A stretch of 12,439 nt of DNA from Flavobacterium psychrophilum (GTDB lineage Bacteria > Bacteroidota > Bacteroidia > Flavobacteriales > Flavobacteriaceae), in contig CAMBHH010000100.1 in the NCBI GenBank assembly GCA_945866505.1, forward strand, positions 1 through 12,439. The letters are read 5' to 3'. The notes under the pieces are model-generated. The model did not search any database. It was given only the letters and a program-made list of their open reading frames with translations, and was not told the DNA's origin. Made by a program: the position numbers and the translations under genes. Positions 7,534 through 12,439 of this stretch are shown one piece after another (the first letter of the stretch is position 1; every line of letters starts with the position of its first letter).

Positions 7534-7569
7534 AAAACCCTTTTGGATATTTTTCTAAAAGGGTTTTTT
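7534..7569 (+). terminator. Intrinsic terminator (attenuator) just before metY
   Basis: AAAACCCTTTT (7534-7544) pairs with AAAAGGGTTTT (7557-7567). The stem extends inward through GGA/TCT with one G-U, leaving a 6-nt loop, and six T close the structure (7564-7569). It ends 51 bases before the metY ATG with no full-length gene upstream on this strand, so it must act on a leader transcript. AAAATCCA (7474-7481), inside leader ORF 2, can pair with TGGAT-A-TTT (7544-7552) with a single bulged A, a possible competing antiterminator. Confidence 0.88.
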
Positions 7570-7620
7570 GCTTTTTAAGTCTAAAAAGTGCAAAAAAATC
7601 TAAAATCTAAAATAAAAACT

Positions 7621-8900
7621 ATGAGTACTCCAAAATTCGCAACAAACGCATTACACGCAGGGCACGACGTTACCAAAACAGCAGGAACCAGAGCGGTGCC
7701 TATTTATCAAACCAGTTCTTATGTATTTAATAATTCGGACCACGCAGCCAATTTATTCGGTCTTGCCGAAGCGGGATTTATATATACGAGATTAAATAAT
7801 CCAACAAACGATATTTTAGAACAGCGTTTAGCCGCTCTCGAAGGCGGAATTGCCGCTGTTGTTACTGCATCAGGAACGGCAGCCATTGCTACTTCATTAT
7901 TAGTTTTGTTAAAAACCGGTGATCATATTGTAGCTTCCAATAGTTTATATGGTGGAACCTATAATTTGTTAAAAGCGACTTTGCCAAGGTTGGAATCACA
8001 ACCACCTTTGTAGATCCATCGGATGCTATCAATTTCACCAAAGCCGCTAATGAAAACACCAAAGTGTTCTTTGCAGAAAGTTTAGGAAATCCAAAATTAG
8101 ACGTCTTGGATTTGAAAGCTATTGCTGCGGAAGCCAAAGCATTTAAGGTTCCCTTTATAGTTGACAATACGGTTGCATCTCCTTATTTGCTAAACCCGAT
8201 TGAGCACGGTGCGAATATTGTGATTCATTCCTTGACCAAATATATCGCTGGAAACGGAACCTCACTTGGAGGTGCTGTTATCGATGCTGGAACTTTCGAT
8301 TGGAGTAGTGGAAAATTTCCTGAATTTACAGAACCCTCTGCAAGCTATCACGGATTAATTTATCACGAAGCTTTGGGTAATGCCGCTTTTATTGCAAAAG
8401 TCAGAATAGAAGGTTTACGGGATTACGGAGCAGCTTTGAGTCCGTTCAATGCTTTCCAAATCATACAGGGATTAGAAACTTTGCAAGTTCGCGTCCAGAA
8501 GCATAGCCAAAACGGATTGGAATTGGCACAATGGTTAGAAAGTCAAAATGAAGTAGCTTGGGTCAATTATCCGGGTTTAAAGTCTAGTAAATATTACGAT
8601 TTGGCAACACAGTATTTACCTAAAGGACAAAACGGATTGCTAACTTTCGGACTTAAAGGAGGATTCGAAGCAGCCAAGAAAGTAGCCGACGAAACAAAGC
8701 TATTTTCGCTTTTGGCCAATATTGGAGATACCAAATCATTGATTATTCATCCAGCAAGTACAACCCATCAGCAGTTGTCAGATGCAGAACAAGTCGCAAC
8801 AGGAGTCACCAAGGATTTAATAAGACTCTCGGTCGGATTAGAAGACATAGAAGACTTGAAAGCCGATTTGAAAGCTGTTTTCGAAAATTTAAACGTATAA
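7621..8900 (+). CDS. metY: O-acetylhomoserine sulfhydrylase (aminocarboxypropyltransferase), frameshifted in this sequence
   Basis: MetY is a PLP enzyme of the Cys/Met metabolism family that makes homocysteine from O-acetylhomoserine and sulfide. The frame begins at ATG 7621 (MSTPKFATNALHAGHD), the usual family start. It carries YTRLNNPTND, the ALEGG and ASGTAAIA region, and SNSLYGGTYNLL. At 7990-7995 the frame shifts: the expected Leu-Gly-Ile (TTG GGA ATC) reads TTGGAATC, one G short, giving an early TAG at 8011-8013. The second part continues perfectly in the next frame with FFAESLGNPKLDVLDL and the PLP-lysine motif VIHSLTKYIAGNG (Lys at 8238-8240, residue 207 if repaired). Repaired length is 426 residues, normal for the family. 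With no other damage, a sequencing error or very recent mutation is likelier than an old pseudogene. A paralogous role such as cysteine synthesis cannot be excluded. Confidence 0.93.
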
Positions 8901-8982
8901 AAATCAACATATTTGAACTTAGAAAAACTGAATTCAATATGTTATAAAAAATAAAAAGTATAACATCAAAAAATATGACATT

Positions 8983-9195
8983 ATGGAAACTCTAAAATAT
9001 AGTTTAACCGCAATAATTCAGTTTTTCAAAAGTTTAAATAGTAAAACAAATGAAAATACTGCCTATTTAGATCACTTTGAATTCACATACACCAAATTTG
9101 GAGTGAATTTAAAACAAACTTCTGAAAAAGGAAAAGTTCAAAATTCTTTGTTTCATCAAATGTATTCTGAGGAAAATGAAACACTTTTTATCTGA
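8983..9195 (+). CDS. Small protein of unknown function downstream of metY
   Basis: This 70-codon ORF starts METLKYSLTAIIQFFKSL and ends at TGA 9193-9195. It is mostly polar with one amphipathic or weakly hydrophobic N-terminal segment (YSLTAIIQFFKSL) and has no Cys. Charged residues, mainly Lys and Glu, dominate the rest. I do not recognise the family. It lies 82 bases after metY and just ahead of an intrinsic terminator, so it probably shares the metY transcript. The gap holds an AT-rich inverted repeat, ATGTTATA (8939-8946) with TATAACAT (8959-8966). Its composition looks protein-like for this genome and no other long frame overlaps it, but coding status rests on context only. Confidence 0.6.
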   Translation: METLKYSLTAIIQFFKSLNSKTNENTAYLDHFEFTYTKFGVNLKQTSEKGKVQNSLFHQMYSEENETLFI

Positions 9196-9220
9196 TTAAA
9201 ATTAGAATAAAAACGGGAAT

Positions 9221-9276
9221 AAAACTGGTATGGGAAAGAGTTTTCTAATAGGCTCTTTCCACTGCAGTTTTTAATT
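9221..9276 (+). terminator. Intrinsic terminator closing the metY transcript
   Basis: An upper stem GGAAAGAG (9233-9240) with CTCTTTCC (9253-9260) is stacked on a lower stem AAAACTG (9221-9227) with CAGTTTT (9265-9271), separated by a small internal loop. A T-rich tail TTTTTAATTTT follows. It separates metY and the small ORF from the next, independently regulated gene. Confidence 0.75.
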
Positions 9277-9301
9277 TTAATAAAAACCAAGCAGACTAAA
9301 A

Positions 9302-9333
9302 TTTGGTTGTTTAAAAAATTAGTAGTTAATTTG
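9302..9333 (+). promoter_or_regulatory. Bacteroidota-type promoter for the metX-thrA fusion
   Basis: TTTG (9302-9305) is followed after exactly 20 nt by TTAATTTG (9326-9333), one base from TAnnTTTG. Transcription would begin around 9340, about 28 bases before the S-box aptamer. The spacing equals that of the metY leader promoter candidate. Confidence 0.6.
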
Positions 9334-9367
9334 TGCCTTTAAGTTCACAAACGTATTGAAATGTTAT

Positions 9368-9501
9368 AAAGAAAGCTCGAGGGAATAGACCCGACGAAAG
9401 CTTAGCAACCCTTTGCCAACGAAGAAGGTGCTACATTCTATCTCGATTAGTCGGGAAAAGATAACAACAAGAATTCTGCTAGTTTACTTCTAGCTTTCTT
9501 T
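9368..9501 (+). ncRNA. SAM-I (S-box) family riboswitch
   Basis: The core reads GAGGGAATAGACCCGACGAA, then AGCTTAGCAACCC, then GAAGGTGCTACATTCT. These are the S-box signatures GAGGGA, CCCGAnGAA, GCAACC and AAGGTGCTAnnTTC in the right order and spacing. A 10-bp P1 closes it: AAAGAAAGCT (9368-9377) with AGCTTTCTTT (9492-9501). A P4-like helix TATCT (9439-9443) with AGATA (9459-9463) is visible. CCCGAC (9390-9395) is perfectly complementary to GTCGGG (9450-9455), a possible long-range contact. SAM binding normally turns such genes off. Downstream, TTTCCA (9508-9513) can pair with TGGAAA (9550-9555) and CAAATC (9518-9523) with GATTTG (9539-9544). That hairpin would cover the TTG start, so the control may be translational. 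No strong terminator is seen before the gene. Confidence 0.93.
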
Positions 9502-9548
9502 CTAATATTTCCAGACACAAATCAAAAAAATCTTTAAAGATTTGAAAA

Positions 9549-12439
9549 TTGGAAAAAAAACCAACATCAATTAAATTACAAAATTTCACCACCGAAAGTG
9601 GCGTGCTTATTCCTGCTATAAACTTAAGTTATCAAGTTTTTGGCCCAATTTTGAATACAGCTCCCATAGTTCTGGTAAATCACGCCTTAACCGGAAATTC
9701 CCAAGTGGTTGGCGAAAACGGTTGGTGGAATAATCTCATTGGCGACAATAAAACTATTGACACAAATAAATATACCATATTGGCTTTTAACGTTCCAGGA
9801 AATGGATTCGATAAAACCTACATCGAAAATTATTTGGATTTTACCGCTCGCGACATCGCTAGACTTTTCATAGAAGGCATTCGATTTTTGAAAGTAAAGG
9901 AATTATTTGCACTTATTGGTGGTTCTGTAGGTGGCGGAATTGCTTGGGAAATGATAGCTTTGGAACCAAAATTGACCCATAATTTTTTCCCGATTGCTTC
10001 CGATTGGAAATCGACCGATTGGTTGATTGCCAATTGTTATTTGCAAGAAAAAATTCTTTGCAATTCGTCCAAACCAATCGAAGATGCTCGAATTCACGCG
10101 ATGTTGTGTTACAGAACGCCAGAATCTTTCAAGGAGAAATTCCAAAGGACTTCTACTGATTCTACTGATTCTTTTCAGGTGGAAAGTTGGCTGAATTATC
10201 ACGGCAACAAATTGCAAAAACGGTTTGAACTTTCGGCTTATAAAATGATGAATCAGTTGCTGAAAACCATCGATATCACGCGCGGAAGAACCTCTTTCGA
10301 AAGTATAATTTCAGAAGTGGATGCCAACATTTATATCATTGGAATCAATTCGGATTTGTTTTTTACAGCAAATGAAAACAGGGAAACCTACTACGAAATA
10401 AAAAAAATCAAGCACAATGTTTTTTATAGCGAAATCGAATCGCAACACGGGCACGATGCTTTTTTAATGGAATACGAACAATTGAACAATTTACTGGATG
10501 TTGTTTTTGCAACTAAAAAAAATAGGATGAAAATATTAAAATTTGGTGGAAAATCATTGGCCAACGGAGAAGGAATCAACAAAGTTTTAGATATTATTAA
10601 AGATAAAAAAAGCAAAGGCGAAAACATTGCCGTTGTCGTTTCGGCAAGAGGAAATGCTACCGATGAACTAGAAGATATTTTGACCATTGCCGCCAAAAAC
10701 GGCAATTACAAACCTTTGTTGGAAAGTTTTAAAAACTATCAGCAAGACGGTTATACCGTAGATTTATCTGAGGAATTTGCCTTATTGGATAAACTTTTTG
10801 AAGGTGTAAGTTTGATTGGTGATTACAGCGAAAAAATTAAAGACCAAGTATTGGCGCAAGGCGAATTGCTTGCAGCAAAATTGATAACTGCGATTTTGAA
10901 TGAAAAGGGTATAAAAGCTCGTTTTACAGACTCCAGAGAATTGATAAAAACGGATTCTAATTTTGGCGATGCGCAACCATTGGAACAAATTTCTAAGAAA
11001 AATGTAGTTAATTATTTCAAAGAAAATAAGGGTACGGTAAATATTATCACTGGTTTTATTGGTTCCAACAACAATGGCGATACAACGACTTTAGGAAGGA
11101 ACGGTAGCAATTATACGGCTTCGTTAATTGCCAATTATATCGATGCTGAAGAATTGCAAAATTACACCCACGTTGACGGAATTTACACCGCCAATCCAGA
11201 TTTAGTGCCTGACGCCAAAAAAATTGACCGTTTGTCGTTTAATGAAGCGAACGAAATTGCGAATTTTGGAGCTACTATTTTACACGCCAAAACCATAATT
11301 CCTTTATTGGAAAAAAATATTCCACTTCGAATTCTTAATACTTTCAACCACGAAAATCAAGGAACTTTAATTACTTCAAAATCAAATAAGGAAGGAATTA
11401 AAACACTTTCGGTTCTTGAAAATGTAGCTTTAGTAAACCTTGAAGGAAGAGGATTATTAGGGAAAACTGGAGTCGATGCTCGAATTTTTAAAGTGATGGG
11501 CGACAATGATATTAGCGTAAGTATCATTTCGCAAGGTTCTTCGGAAAGAGGAATCGGACTTGTTGTAAATTCCAATCAAGCCACAAAAGCGATGATTCAA
11601 TTGGAGAAAGAATTCGAAAATGATTTTTATTCAAAAGACGTAAACAAAATCTCGATTACCGATGATGTTTCGGTGATTTCAATCATTGGTCAAGATTTGA
11701 GCACTTTCCATAAACCATATACATCATTAATCAAAAATAAGGTTGTGCCTATTCTTTTCAACAATACGGTAACAGGTAAAAATGTGAGTTTGGTGGTGAA
11801 GAAATCGCAATTGAACAAGGCTTTGAACGTAATTCACGGGGAGATTTTTGGAGTTTCTAAGAAAATTAATATTGCCATTTTTGGTCACGGATTAGTAGGG
11901 GGAACCTTGATTAACCAAATTTTGGAATCATCTGCTGCTATCGAAAAAAGAAAAGACATCAAATTGAATGTTTTTGCGATTGCCAATTCTAAAAACTTGC
12001 TTTTAAACAAAAACGGAGTTTCTCCAAATTGGAAAAACGAAATTCAAACCAACGGTTTCTCCTATACTATTGATGATGTTATTGCTTATGCCAATACCAA
12101 TAATTTGGAGAATTTGATTGCCATCGACAACACGGGAAGTGCTGCTTTTGTAGAAAATTATTTGACATTAGCCGAAAACAGTTTCGATTTGATTTCTTCG
12201 AATAAAGTGGCAAACACTTTAAGTTATAAGTTTTACAAAGATTTGAGAAAAGTTTTGGCAGAAAATCAAAAGAATTATTTGTATGAAACTAATGTTGGAG
12301 CAGGTTTACCATTGATTGACACCATCAAATTATTACATCTTTCAGGTGAAAATATTACCAAAATAAAAGGTGTTTTCTCGGGAACGTTGAGTTATTTATT
12401 CAATAATTTCTCAGCAAAAGACGTTCCGTTTAGCGAAAT
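9549..12439 (+). CDS. MetX-aspartate kinase-homoserine dehydrogenase fusion, 3' end outside window
   Basis: One uninterrupted frame of 963 visible codons joins three enzymes. Residues 1-326 are a short homoserine O-acetyltransferase (MetX, alpha/beta hydrolase fold). It has NHALTG, GWWNNLIG, the nucleophile in IGGSVGGG (Ser126), Asp269 in NSDLFF and His302 in GHDAF. Residue 327 (ATG 10527) begins a ThrA-like aspartate kinase: MKILKFGGKSLANGEG, TTLGRNGSNYTA and THVDGIYTANPDLVPDAK, then ACT-type regulatory repeats. At about 774 the NAD(P)-binding homoserine dehydrogenase starts (NIAIFGHGLVGG), continuing with ETNVGAGLPLIDTI and GVFSGTLSYLF before the edge. About 170 residues are missing. The KFGGTS motif reads KFGGKS here. 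The start must be TTG 9549, because TGA lies at 9543 and no ATG precedes the MetX core. The internal ATG might also start a separate ThrA. It lies under an S-box riboswitch. Confidence 0.93.
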   Translation, partial: MEKKPTSIKLQNFTTESGVLIPAINLSYQVFGPILNTAPIVLVNHALTGNSQVVGENGWWNNLIGDNKTIDTNKYTILAFNVPGNGFDKTYIENYLDFTARDIARLFIEGIRFLKVKELFALIGGSVGGGIAWEMIALEPKLTHNFFPIASDWKSTDWLIANCYLQEKILCNSSKPIEDARIHAMLCYRTPESFKEKFQRTSTDSTDSFQVESWLNYHGNKLQKRFELSAYKMMNQLLKTIDITRGRTSFESIISEVDANIYIIGINSDLFFTANENRETYYEIKKIKHNVFYSEIESQHGHDAFLMEYEQLNNLLDVVFATKKNRMKILKFGGKSLANGEGINKVLDIIKDKKSKGENIAVVVSARGNATDELEDILTIAAKNGNYKPLLESFKNYQQDGYTVDLSEEFALLDKLFEGVSLIGDYSEKIKDQVLAQGELLAAKLITAILNEKGIKARFTDSRELIKTDSNFGDAQPLEQISKKNVVNYFKENKGTVNIITGFIGSNNNGDTTTLGRNGSNYTASLIANYIDAEELQNYTHVDGIYTANPDLVPDAKKIDRLSFNEANEIANFGATILHAKTIIPLLEKNIPLRILNTFNHENQGTLITSKSNKEGIKTLSVLENVALVNLEGRGLLGKTGVDARIFKVMGDNDISVSIISQGSSERGIGLVVNSNQATKAMIQLEKEFENDFYSKDVNKISITDDVSVISIIGQDLSTFHKPYTSLIKNKVVPILFNNTVTGKNVSLVVKKSQLNKALNVIHGEIFGVSKKINIAIFGHGLVGGTLINQILESSAAIEKRKDIKLNVFAIANSKNLLLNKNGVSPNWKNEIQTNGFSYTIDDVIAYANTNNLENLIAIDNTGSAAFVENYLTLAENSFDLISSNKVANTLSYKFYKDLRKVLAENQKNYLYETNVGAGLPLIDTIKLLHLSGENITKIKGVFSGTLSYLFNNFSAKDVPFSE

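Noticed and set aside
7588..7620. Upstream in-frame ATG giving MetY eleven extra N-terminal residues
   Set aside because: The added residues (MQKNLKSKIKT) are low-complexity Lys-rich and lie in the leader just after the terminator; family proteins begin at MSTPKF-like sequence.
7889..8167. Antisense ORF spanning the metY frameshift
   Set aside because: It lies entirely opposite conserved MetY coding sequence, and its product has no family features.
8939..8966. AT-rich inverted repeat as a terminator after metY
   Set aside because: The stem is eight bp of mostly A/T with a 12-nt loop and no T-run, so it is too weak for termination.
9830..10217. Antisense open frames of about 67 and 104 codons within the MetX region
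   Set aside because: They are mirror frames of a well-supported coding region, with no recognisable motifs and no promoter or ribosome site.
10527..12439. Separate thrA gene starting at ATG 10527
   Set aside because: No stop codon separates it from MetX in the same frame. An additional internal start remains possible, but the simplest reading is one fused gene.
1..12439. tRNA, rRNA, CRISPR array, insertion sequence or phage elements
   Set aside because: I found no direct-repeat arrays, transposase or integrase frames, or cloverleaf-like sequences on reading both strands.

Overview
The window is AT-rich, has short or absent Shine-Dalgarno sites and several promoter candidates of the Bacteroidota type (TTTG, about 20 nt, TAnnTTTG). 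It also carries a GLPGLI-family protein beside a TonB-receptor-like outer-membrane protein. Together these point to a member of Flavobacteriia, probably Flavobacterium or a close relative. This assignment is an inference from gene content and sequence style, not from a search.

Left part (1-5693). The tail of an unrecognised gene is followed on the minus strand by a secreted protein of unknown function and a deoxynucleoside kinase, which overlap by one base. On the plus strand come a GLPGLI-family protein and a 900-residue outer-membrane beta-barrel protein with carboxypeptidase-regulatory-like and plug regions. A bidirectional terminator separates this pair from the convergent metK.

Right part (5694-12439). 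This is a methionine/SAM gene block. metK (SAM synthetase, minus strand) has a SAM-II-type riboswitch in its leader. Divergently, metY (O-acetylhomoserine sulfhydrylase) is preceded by two tandem units, each a very short ORF followed by a strong intrinsic terminator. The second ORF is packed with Met and Cys codons. metY as given is broken by a single missing base. A 70-codon ORF and a terminator follow. A new promoter and an S-box (SAM-I) riboswitch then lead into one continuous reading frame joining MetX (homoserine O-acetyltransferase), aspartate kinase and homoserine dehydrogenase, which runs off the right edge.

Together the genes take aspartate to aspartyl phosphate, convert aspartate semialdehyde to homoserine, make O-acetylhomoserine and then homocysteine, and finally convert methionine to SAM. 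Aspartate-semialdehyde dehydrogenase and methionine synthase are not present here. The main novelty candidate is the tandem Met/Cys leader-peptide attenuator before metY. Next are the MetX-AK-HSD fusion and the use of three different regulatory RNA strategies for one pathway within about 3.5 kb.
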